Shown one piece after another: positions 24,931 through 34,300 of a stretch of 64,000 nucleotides of DNA (position 1 is its first letter; each line of letters opens with the position of its first letter). The notes under the pieces are model-generated. The model saw only the letters and a program-made list of their open reading frames with translations. It was not told the origin of the DNA and searched no databases. The stretch covers positions 1,860,001 to 1,924,000 of the forward strand of contig NZ_UGOZ01000001.1 of assembly GCF_900452865.1 (NCBI RefSeq). Reading direction: 5' to 3'. This DNA is from Legionella taurinensis (GTDB taxonomy: Bacteria; Pseudomonadota; Gammaproteobacteria; Legionellales; Legionellaceae). A program made the translations under genes and the position numbers.

Positions 24931-26745
24931 TTATTGGTTTTTCCTGGACAAACTCAAATAGGACGCCTGATCACTGAGCATTTGTTCAAAGGCTTTTTCT
25001 GAAGAGGTTTTAACCCAAGGCAGCCATCTGAAGAAATGAGTGAACCGATCCTGTGCCATGGACAACACCTGGAACTCTGCGCTTTGACGCAAACGCCCTG
25101 AGCATTGTTTAAGACCATTGTCGCTATTGCAGGCTTCAATTTGTTGTTTAAAATCAGCGAGAATGGCCTGTTTTAATTGATCACCACGAAGGGTTGCAAA
25201 TCGGCCCTTGTCGATAGTGGCCGGCCAGAAATGATGGCGATTGGTATACAGGTAATAATGGCTCACAGCCGGTAAGGGATGGGCAGGTTTTGGAATTAAC
25301 GGCTCCTCCTCCCAGTCGGAAGAACGCGTGGCCTGCGCGGCGTAGGTTTTTTTATTCTCCTCTTCCCGTTTATGGCCTTTTTCGATTTTTCTCCTAATCA
25401 GCGCCGGTGAGAGTTTTCCCTGTTCGTGCTTTTTCAAGGAGAATTCAATCAGGGAGACTTTCTCCCCCACCCTTGAAACCAGGGTCACCGCGAGCTTCTC
25501 TTTATTTTTGTTGAAAATAACCTGCTCAATTGCTTGCTCAGGGACCGCTTTTTTAATCCGTTCCTCCAGAGAAGCATCGATATCCATGCGCTTAAGACGG
25601 TATTCCCTCACCAGATGCAGCATCAGATCATAGAAAGAAGAAGTCGAACGTCTGGTCTTTAATTGCTCTAAAACGGATAATTCGTGGTAGGCATCCATTT
25701 TTTCAAAAATGGCCTGTTGCCAATTGTGTTGTTTTTCTTTCATGCGGGCGACAAGCACGTCAATGTTTTTCAGGTATTTCGTATCGTTTCGGTAACGGCG
25801 CTGTAATTCGGATAATTCGGACAGAACCGCCAGCAACCGTTTGTCTGAACGCGCGTGTTCGATCAGGGGACCGTAGACGTCATCCTGCATTTTTTGCGAG
25901 ACAACGGGTTTAAGCTGACGGTGAATTTTTTGTTGTTCGACACCACGCCGTTCCATGGATAACTGTTTGGGTTTCGCCTCAATGGCCTTCAGCGAGTCTT
26001 GAGCGCGAAACGTATTTTCGGGCCGGTCCAGCTCTTTTTTTAAATCCGCCACATCCATGATCAAATGCTCGCGGGATTTTGTATGCAACTGCCCATTGCC
26101 GCTTAAAATCTGCCGGTTTAAATCTGATCGTCGTTTTACCGCCTCAGGCGTGTGCGCTTTGATCTCCCGCATTTCGATTTCCATCGCGCTGATTTTTTCA
26201 GAGAGGTCCTCGTAGTCCTGCGTGGTCAGAAATGCACGAGCATGCCCAAGCTGTATTCCTTCCAGTTTGCCCTCAATGCCGATTTGGGTCACCAGCTCCA
26301 CCCGCATGCCAACGTATGGCGTGCCCTTCAACACCGGACTGGTCACTGTATGCACAGCAACCGCAGTAAACCCCTGGCGATATAATCGGTAAGCCAGTTC
26401 GCGTGCATAACAAGGCTTTTCAGCGGAGTCGTTTAAGCCGGCTTCACAGGCAATCAGGTACAAATCCTTCAGTTCGCCGCGCTTCTCTTTGGGGATCATG
26501 TCGGCAAAACGCTCAGCCATCTCATCCGCCGTCAGGCTGCCTAATGTCTGTTTTTTGCTTTGCCACAGGGCATAATCGTAAATGACTTCCTGCGTATGCC
26601 CAAGGACCACAAAGGGCGACTTGGCGCTGCCAAGTGAGGGCAACGAGTCCTCATCGAGGACCACAGCATCCTCACTAATCCCAAATTGCTCCTTGGCTGC
26701 GTCACAACTTTTTTCTTCGATGTCCTTAAATAAAAAAAGAGGCAT
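24931..26745 (-). CDS. Protein with C80/caspase-like cysteine protease domain, candidate effector
   Basis: The protein has 604 aa. Residues 1-175 resemble the cysteine protease domain of MARTX/toxin B proteins (peptidase C80): a strand ending FVVLGH with His50, then a loop with TLGSLTADEMAERFADMI, then a strand KDLYLIACEAG with Cys100. This His...LG(G/S)LTADE...(A/G)C order is the signature of the family. The rest is helical with long charged coiled-coil stretches (about 185-450) and a C-terminal SLSRKNQ. There is no signal peptide. ATG 26745 is preceded by GGTGAAAA. Legionella effectors with such domains exist; activity here is untested. Confidence 0.65.
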   Translation of the reverse strand: MPLFLFKDIEEKSCDAAKEQFGISEDAVVLDEDSLPSLGSAKSPFVVLGHTQEVIYDYALWQSKKQTLGSLTADEMAERFADMIPKEKRGELKDLYLIACEAGLNDSAEKPCYARELAYRLYRQGFTAVAVHTVTSPVLKGTPYVGMRVELVTQIGIEGKLEGIQLGHARAFLTTQDYEDLSEKISAMEIEMREIKAHTPEAVKRRSDLNRQILSGNGQLHTKSREHLIMDVADLKKELDRPENTFRAQDSLKAIEAKPKQLSMERRGVEQQKIHRQLKPVVSQKMQDDVYGPLIEHARSDKRLLAVLSELSELQRRYRNDTKYLKNIDVLVARMKEKQHNWQQAIFEKMDAYHELSVLEQLKTRRSTSSFYDLMLHLVREYRLKRMDIDASLEERIKKAVPEQAIEQVIFNKNKEKLAVTLVSRVGEKVSLIEFSLKKHEQGKLSPALIRRKIEKGHKREEENKKTYAAQATRSSDWEEEPLIPKPAHPLPAVSHYYLYTNRHHFWPATIDKGRFATLRGDQLKQAILADFKQQIEACNSDNGLKQCSGRLRQSAEFQVLSMAQDRFTHFFRWLPWVKTSSEKAFEQMLSDQASYLSLSRKNQ

Positions 26746-26858
26746 TTTTCACCGGTTTAAGAAAGCCTTAAGCCCACTATATAATTTCATGACAGGAAAT
26801 CCAATAATTAAACTTCTGGTTGTCTATATTTAATACATGTGTACACTTCGGAGTGGTT

Positions 26859-29800
26859 ATGACATCCGAAAAGAAAGAAAAAGAGGCCCCGCCTCTTAAA
26901 AACCCGTATTCCCTGATTCTTGCGCAATTGATGATTGCCAGCGCTGAACGCCACCCCCTCGCCGAAAGCGCTTCCCAAACCCGTTTAGGCCAGCTTATTA
27001 AAGAAAAAAACCTCAAGGAACTGGCTTATTGGCTTCATTTTAACTCGTTTATTAAGTACCAGCTTAAGAAAATCATCGAACCTCATGCCATTGATGCCGA
27101 CAATCCATCGCAAGAACTGCTCAATCAGGTTAACACAGTGTTGACGGGTTATATTCGGGAACAGGAATTAAAGCGCAGTCTACCTAAATACGTAGTCGAT
27201 GAGCTTGGCAGCAGCGACTACCTGCACCTGGAAAAAACCTATAAAACCCTGCTGTTTCGGCTTAAAGGCGAGCACAAGCTCATTGAAAGCGACGTTCTGC
27301 CGCTGATCATGGCTAAAAACCGTCGTTTTGCGATGCTGGGGCGGCATGCCAATCTTGCGGTCATCCGTTGCGCCGATTATGCCTCCGAATCCACAGTAAG
27401 AAAAATGGCCAAGGCGATTGCTAACCTGGCCAAGGGCGAGCGAAAACAATTTTTCTATTATCATTTGAATGAGGAACATGCCATTGGCTTTGATGTTGAG
27501 CGTGACTCAGACGGCAATTACCGGGTTTTTTGCTTTGAGTCAGCGGGCGATCCCAGGCATCTCGAAGCAGTCAATCTGTTGTATAAAAAGCTGAGCAGCA
27601 TGGGACTGCCTTTCGAAATCAAATCCTGCCGTACCGGTTTGCAGCGCGACAGCTATAATTGCGCCGTGTACACCCTTGCGGCGTTGGGGGAACTTGCCAA
27701 ATACGAGCATGTCTTTGACTATTTGCCCGCACACTACGAGGAAGATAAAAATTTAGCCGCCCTGCGTCAGGTTGAAATGCCCGGCAATGCGATGAATCGA
27801 GGCAAACGGCTTATTGCTCTCGACGTCCAGGATAAAATCAGCTGGGTCAGATTAAGCGACATGCCGACTAAAATCATCGCCATGAGTCAATCCTACCAGA
27901 CCATGGAAGACACCCTGGCGCAAGCGGCTGATTTCGATTTGCAGCCGTCAGCTTTTATCGACCTCCATAAACAGAAATATCGCTTCGATCAAAACCGCGA
28001 ACAGTCCACGAAATACATTAACCAGCGGCGGAAACAACTCTTGAGTCATCTCAATGCCTCGCAACAGGACATCATGGAAAAAGCCTACAGAGAGTATGTC
28101 AGCGATTTACCCTGGTTGAGCGACATTGATCGCGGTAAAGTCCCTGATTTCCATCAGGAACTGGCTTTGAATGACCAGTTTACGCTGGAAGAAAAACTGA
28201 CCCAGCTGGAAAAGCTGTTTTTTGCCATCGCCAATCGTGCCAACCTCAGTAAATACGTCTGGAACGATCCCTTGGAAAGCTTAACCCCAACCCAGTTTCA
28301 AGCCCTGCTGGCTATCCGGGTGACTTACCTGCGGCTTCTGGCTCAAAAACCTTACTCTGAGGCCCATGCCTTCCTTACAGATGAAAATTCCATGCTCGCC
28401 TACCGGCTGGAGCAACACGCAGACGCCTTTATCCCCTCCGTTATCCCGCCGCTCTATGTGGTGTTCAAGGAGGCGTTTAAACGGTCTGACGTAATTCGTT
28501 ATTACCGTGAATCGCACACGGATTTAGGCGAATTAAAAATCAAAAATGCGTTGCCAGGGCGATTTCAATCCTCCTCTCCACCCACAACCGAAGACGTCTT
28601 AAACTGGTTGTATGACATGGCCCATGCCTATCAGACTGAGGATGGAAGCTCCTATTTTGACGTTCATCAACAATTTACCTTTCTGGAAGAAGCATTAAGC
28701 AGCATTAAGCAACCCAAACGCACGGTCAGTTTTATCGCAGCACAGGCACCGCTCGACAGGGAAGCCTTGGTGCAAACCACCCCGGATGACGGTGCTTATG
28801 TCTTAACCAGTGATGACAAAGTGTATTATTTTGATAAAGCCACGGCCACTGCGGTTGAAATCGACGTCACGCCCGTGCAACTGAAAAAACTCACGGAAAT
28901 CATTGAAAAAAGCAGGGAAGGGAGCGATGTAGACGCGGAGGAGGCTTCCTCCCTGTCGTTTGCAAAACCGGTACAAACACACATTAAATCCCTGACATTT
29001 AATCAATTAAATGCCATTACTTCCGCCATAAATCACCACCCCTACTCTCCCCCTGAGGTGGAAAACTTTCAAAAAATAATGACATTGAGAGCCGCTTTTC
29101 TTCAGGTGATGGCGCAGGTGTTTAAGGAAAACACGTTTTCGGCCATTTACAAGCTCCATAACAAAAAGGAATTGTTATTCAATATTCCTGATCTGATTGC
29201 CAAAGATGCCCCTTCAGGCAGGGATTTGCTTAAAGCCTTCTTTTCCAAAGAGATGTTCCTGTATTGCCAGTTGTTTTTTGAAAACGACCCGCCGGAGGTT
29301 TTTAACGGTTTACACGTTGTCCTCTGCAGCGAGGCGATTGATGATAAAAAACCCTTGAGCGCAGAAGAAATAACCAGGCAACTCTCAGCACTCCAACAGC
29401 AATTCATCACCTTTCAGAGCGAGGCCCTGCTGAGCGAGGAAAACCAGATTAAACTTCTGATAGACCTTGGACACTACGTGTTGTCCAGTCCTTTAAGCGT
29501 CAAGGAAAAGAGCGAGTATCTCGAGGCGATCATCACGGTGTATATCACCCTGCTTAATACCTCAAACAGGGGTTACTTTAATACCGCCGAACCGTTGGAT
29601 CAGCTTGTCCTCTTTCCCCTGCTGGGTGATGTAAAACAAAAGCCCATGACAGCCAATGCTGTCATGTTGCGCCTGCAGGGGATAAAGGACATCTGTCTCA
29701 AATTAAAGCTCCTGGATGAAGCCTTTGAAGTGATCCAGTCCTCTGAACAGTATACTCAGAGTGAATCCACTTACACGGAGCAACAGATTGCGGATCTGGT

Positions 29801-30821
29801 CGTCCTGCATGAAGCCTACCTCGAACTGCTGCGTCGCGAACCCTATGATCCTTCGGCGAAATACACCAACAGCAACCTTGTCTACCTGGTGAGCCATTCG
29901 CCGCTTCTGCAACTTGCCGCTTCGCAGAACAAAAAAGACAATACCGCCATCAAGGCTACGCAACTTGCCCAGGGTAAAGGCCGTCCTGTTATCAAAAAAA
30001 CGGCGGTAAGCAATGAGAATAATGCCAACAAAGACACCTTTTCTTTTACCCGCACCGTCGGGGCAGCCGTTAATCAGGTGTTTACTCTCTTTAAACCTGA
30101 AAAGCGCCCTACTGAAAAACAGGGCGCTGATAATCTGAAGGGGGTAATCAGCGCCTATTACCGCAAATCTTCGCAGGGGCTGGATATGGAGGAAAAAAGC
30201 TATGCGAGGGAAGAACACCCGGCCCTGAATCTGAAACTGCGTATGTTCCACACGTCAGACATGATGCCTCAAGCCACCCGCTGGCTGGTGTGTGAGCGAC
30301 ACCATCCCCCCATCAAGGCCATTGATGAACTCGACTGGAAGTTAAACCTGGCCATCCACAAGGATGATTTGGAAAAAGCCTTTGTGATTATGGCCTCCTG
30401 TGCGAAAACATTCAATCTGGGTGTGTTTAAAATCATGGCCGAGGGGCAGGCAGAGCTTACCAGCAGGGATCCAGGCAGACACATGATTGGCCGTGAAATC
30501 GTCATTTATTGCAATGCCAACCCGGAGAAACAAGCACAGGAATGGATAGAAGCCATTGTCGCAATTGAAGAGGCCTTTAAGGAAGCAGGAATCCGCCCTT
30601 CCACGGACGTGTCGCCTGAGTCCAATCAGCGAATCGGCAAATACACAAGCTACACCCATGGCGCCTGGACAGCGAAGCGCATGGATATCCCTTTTAAACA
30701 GGGGATCAAAGAAACAGCGCTTGAGGATGAAGACCTGTTTGCCGCCTATGACTACGATGAAAAAAAAGAAGGCCCTGTTCTGCGTGACAGCGAGGAAAAA
30801 TCCTCCCCGTCAGTTAATTAA
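26859..30821 (+). CDS. Very large protein with YopJ-like (clan CE) catalytic domain, candidate effector
   Basis: The protein has 1320 aa from ATG 26859, with GGAG five bases upstream; a 13-codon extension of the frame is unlikely. The segment QFFYYHLNEEHAIGFDVERD...YRVFCFESAGDP...TGLQRDSYNCAVYTLAALGEL holds His207, Glu227, Gln262 and Cys268 in the order and spacing of YopJ (H109, E128, C172). YopJ-family proteins acetylate host kinases on Ser/Thr. The remaining ~1000 residues are mainly helical and unrecognised, with charged linkers near 1080-1160. A Glu/Asp-rich region near the C-terminus (EDEDLFAAYDYDEKKEGP) fits a Dot/Icm signal. The stop overlaps the convergent gene by 8 bases. Confidence 0.65.
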   Translation: MTSEKKEKEAPPLKNPYSLILAQLMIASAERHPLAESASQTRLGQLIKEKNLKELAYWLHFNSFIKYQLKKIIEPHAIDADNPSQELLNQVNTVLTGYIREQELKRSLPKYVVDELGSSDYLHLEKTYKTLLFRLKGEHKLIESDVLPLIMAKNRRFAMLGRHANLAVIRCADYASESTVRKMAKAIANLAKGERKQFFYYHLNEEHAIGFDVERDSDGNYRVFCFESAGDPRHLEAVNLLYKKLSSMGLPFEIKSCRTGLQRDSYNCAVYTLAALGELAKYEHVFDYLPAHYEEDKNLAALRQVEMPGNAMNRGKRLIALDVQDKISWVRLSDMPTKIIAMSQSYQTMEDTLAQAADFDLQPSAFIDLHKQKYRFDQNREQSTKYINQRRKQLLSHLNASQQDIMEKAYREYVSDLPWLSDIDRGKVPDFHQELALNDQFTLEEKLTQLEKLFFAIANRANLSKYVWNDPLESLTPTQFQALLAIRVTYLRLLAQKPYSEAHAFLTDENSMLAYRLEQHADAFIPSVIPPLYVVFKEAFKRSDVIRYYRESHTDLGELKIKNALPGRFQSSSPPTTEDVLNWLYDMAHAYQTEDGSSYFDVHQQFTFLEEALSSIKQPKRTVSFIAAQAPLDREALVQTTPDDGAYVLTSDDKVYYFDKATATAVEIDVTPVQLKKLTEIIEKSREGSDVDAEEASSLSFAKPVQTHIKSLTFNQLNAITSAINHHPYSPPEVENFQKIMTLRAAFLQVMAQVFKENTFSAIYKLHNKKELLFNIPDLIAKDAPSGRDLLKAFFSKEMFLYCQLFFENDPPEVFNGLHVVLCSEAIDDKKPLSAEEITRQLSALQQQFITFQSEALLSEENQIKLLIDLGHYVLSSPLSVKEKSEYLEAIITVYITLLNTSNRGYFNTAEPLDQLVLFPLLGDVKQKPMTANAVMLRLQGIKDICLKLKLLDEAFEVIQSSEQYTQSESTYTEQQIADLVVLHEAYLELLRREPYDPSAKYTNSNLVYLVSHSPLLQLAASQNKKDNTAIKATQLAQGKGRPVIKKTAVSNENNANKDTFSFTRTVGAAVNQVFTLFKPEKRPTEKQGADNLKGVISAYYRKSSQGLDMEEKSYAREEHPALNLKLRMFHTSDMMPQATRWLVCERHHPPIKAIDELDWKLNLAIHKDDLEKAFVIMASCAKTFNLGVFKIMAEGQAELTSRDPGRHMIGREIVIYCNANPEKQAQEWIEAIVAIEEAFKEAGIRPSTDVSPESNQRIGKYTSYTHGAWTAKRMDIPFKQGIKETALEDEDLFAAYDYDEKKEGPVLRDSEEKSSPSVN

Positions 30822-31296
30822 TGGCTTGCTGTTTAAACGCATTGATCCACTGTTGAACCTGAGGTTTCTTTTGCTTCCAGTTTAAAATAACGGCTTTATT
30901 GATTGCTTCGCAATGTTCGGCAAACCAGGGGGCCCAGAACAGAATTAACGCAGGCAATTGAGCAGAAACACAGGCCTCCACTTCCCTTTGGGCAGCGTCT
31001 GAACACAGATTACCATGATCCTTAAGGCAGGTTTGTTGTACCTCATTCACCATTGCCTGCCAATTGTCAGGCGGGTCTACCCCAAGAAACGCTTTATTCA
31101 TTACCCTCGGCAACACGGCGTTTATTCCTGAGCGCACCCGTTCCGCGGGAAGCGGTTCAGCACAGAGTGTATACTCCACCATGCCTTCTAATTCCTTCAG
31201 GATAGCCTTGCCTTTTTTATAATCAAAGCAACGTTCGTCGCTGTGAGCCGCCGCACTGAGGATAAAAAAAACAACCGCGTAAAGTAGCTTTTGCAT
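30814..31296 (-). CDS. Small secreted cysteine-containing protein
   Basis: The protein has 160 aa from ATG 31296, which follows GGGGGAAGG. The N-terminus is a signal peptide (MQKLLYAVVFFILSAAAHS). The mature part has cysteines in ERCFDY, EYTLCAEP, QQTCLKDHGNLCSDA, VEACVS and AEHCEA, so disulfides in the periplasm are likely. No family is recognised. It is convergent with the YopJ-like gene and divergent from the Lhr helicase gene. Confidence 0.72.
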   Translation of the reverse strand: MQKLLYAVVFFILSAAAHSDERCFDYKKGKAILKELEGMVEYTLCAEPLPAERVRSGINAVLPRVMNKAFLGVDPPDNWQAMVNEVQQTCLKDHGNLCSDAAQREVEACVSAQLPALILFWAPWFAEHCEAINKAVILNWKQKKPQVQQWINAFKQQAIN

Positions 31297-31397
31297 GCCT
31301 TCCCCCTTTTTTCTCCCCATTATAATGCTTTTCCGGGTATCTCAAAATCGATATAGTGTATACTTTACACAATATCATCCTCTAAGCGTTATCAGTC

Positions 31398-34300
31398 ATG
31401 AAACGGGCACACAGTCTCGACTGGGCTCATCCTTTGGTCCGCGAATGGTTTATCAATCAGGTTGGCGAACCGACCGAACCGCAGCGTCAGGGTTGGCCCT
31501 CCATTCTCGCCGGCAAGGCCACGTTGATTTCCGCGCCAACTGGCTCCGGGAAAACCTTTGCCGCTTTTTTAGCCTGCCTGGATCAATTAATCCGAAAAGC
31601 CTTAGCCGGCACATTAAGCGATGAAACCGAGGTGCTTTACGTCTCACCATTAAAAGCCCTGGGCAATGACATTCAAAAAAACGTAATGACCCCATTAAAC
31701 GGCATACTGGCACTGGCTGAAACTTACCAGCAGCCCATGGCTCAAATCAATGTGTCCGTCCGAAGCGGCGATACGCCAGCAAAAGAGCGCGCCGCCATGG
31801 CCAAAAAACCGCCGCACATTCTGGTGACCACCCCAGAATCACTTTACATTCTGCTCACCACGGAGAAAAGCCGTGAAATCCTTCGCAGCGTAAAAACGGT
31901 CATTATTGACGAAATCCATGCCTTGGCCGACGACAAGCGCGGCAGTCACTTAAGCCTTTCGCTCGAACGTCTGGAAGCACTGACCCATCAACCGCCACTG
32001 CGCATTGGGTTATCCGCTACCCAAAAGCCTCTGCAGCGGGTGGCTGATTTTTTAATGGGTAACCGGGAAGACAAGGCGGTGATTATCAACATTGGCCATG
32101 CGAAACACCTGGAGTTGACTGTGGAAGTGCCTTCGTCTGAACTGGGGGCTGTGGCCTCCAATGAGATGTGGGATGAAATTTATGATCGCCTGGCTGAATT
32201 GGCCAGACAAAACCGCTCCACCCTGATTTTTGCCAATACCCGGCGGGTCGCTGAACGCGTGGCTCATCATCTGGCCGAGCGTTTAGGCGCGGATCAGGTG
32301 GCGGCTCACCATGGCAGTTTAGCCAGAAAATTACGCCTGAAAGCGGAGAATCAATTAAAAAATGGCGAATTAAAAGCCTTGGTCGCCACCGCGTCCCTGG
32401 AACTGGGAATTGACATCGGCAGTGTGGATCTGGTCTGCCAGTTAGGCTCACCACGGGCCATTGCCGTGATGCTTCAGCGGGTAGGACGGGCAGGACACTG
32501 GCATGGCGCGGTGTCCAAAGGCCGCCTGTTTGTCACCACCCGCGATGAATTGTTGGAGTGCGCGGCCCTGGTTTACGCTATCCGTGACGGGGATCTGGAT
32601 GAACTTATCATTCCTGAGGCCCCCCTGGACATTCTGGCTCAACAACTGGTAGCCAGTTGTGCCACCGATGAATGGCAGGAAGACGACTTATTCGCCCTGG
32701 TCAGGCGCGCCTACCCTTATCGCGCCCTGTCAAGGCAAACGTTTGATGTGGTGCTTGAGATGCTGGCTGAAGGCATTGCCGGTTCACGTGGCCGCTACAG
32801 CGCCTATTTATTCCGTGACCGGGTCAATGGTCGGGTCAAAGGCCGCCGCGGCAGCCGCTTAACCGCCATCACCAATGGCGGCGCCATCCCTGAAAACGGC
32901 CTGTTTACCGTCATCACCGAACCCACCGGCGCCATGGTGGGGACACTGGATGAAGATTTTGCCGTCGAAAGCAATCGCGGCGACATTATCCTGCTTGGCA
33001 GTACGTCCTGGCAGATTCGCCGCATTGAAAGCGCAACCGGCCGCGTGCTGGTTGAAGACGCACATGGTGCACCGCCCACTGTGCCCTTCTGGCGCGGTGA
33101 AGCCCCAGGACGAACAAACGAACTGTCACTGCAGGTGTCGGCCTTACGCCAGCGCTTAAGCGACCTGTTGCCGGCTGAGTGTTTGCCGGCTGCCCCGGCC
33201 AGTGAACAATTGACGCTCACGCAGGACGCGCTTAAATGGCTCATCGATCATTGCCAGGTCAACCGGGCAGGTGCTGAGCAATTGGTGGAGTATATCCTGC
33301 AGGGGCGAGCGCTGTTAGGCGCTGTACCCACGCAACAGACCGTCATCGCCGAACGTTTTTTTGACGAAGCCGGAGGGATGCAATTGATAATTCATGCCCC
33401 CTTTGGAGCCCGTATCAATAAAGCCTGGGGTCTGGCGTTGCGCAAATGCTTTTGCCGCTCGTTTAATTTTGAATTACAGGCCTCAGCCACCGACGACGGC
33501 ATTAATATCGCCCTGGCTGAACAGCACAGCTTTCCCTTAGCGGATGTCTTCGCCTTTTTAAATCCCAAAAGCATCACCCGGGTCCTGACCCAGGCCGTTT
33601 TACAATCCCCCCTGTTCGCTACCCGCTGGCGCTGGGATGCCGGCCGCGCCTTGGCCCTGATTCGTTTTCGGAATGGCAAAAAAGTACCGCCCAACATCCA
33701 GCGCATGCTCGCCGATGATTTGCTTGCCGCTGTTTTCCCAGATGCGGCCGCATGTCAGGATAACCTCGGCGGGCGCGACATTGAATTGCCGGATCACCCG
33801 CTGATTAACGAAACCATCAAGGATGCCTTGACGGAAGCCCTGGATTTGCAGGGGCTAATCACTGTGCTCGACCGCCTCAAACGCGGAGAGATCAATTACC
33901 TGGCCGTCGATACGCCGACCCCATCGGCCTTTGCCCATGAAATTTTAAATGCCAATCCCTATGCCTTCCTAGACGATGCCCCCCTGGAAGAGCGGCGCGC
34001 CCGGGCAGTCACTTTAAGGCGTATTCTGCCTGAGTCGCTGCTGGATGAGATAGGCCAGCTCGATCCAGACATCATTGCCGAGGTCAAACAACAGGTCTGG
34101 CCTGATGTCCGCGACAAGGACGAGCTGCAGGATGCGCTGCAAACGTTGATTGCCTTACCGGTAAGGTTTCTGCAAACGCTTACGCTTCATGAACAGTGGC
34201 CGATTTTTTTTAATGAGTTACGGCAGGAAAAACGAGCCGGTTCTGCGACGCTGGGAAGCGAGACACTCTGGTTTGCGGCTGAAAAAGCAAAAACCTTTGC

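Noticed and set aside
32804..33244. Minus-strand frame inside the Lhr gene
   Set aside because: Antisense shadow of the helicase, no family match.
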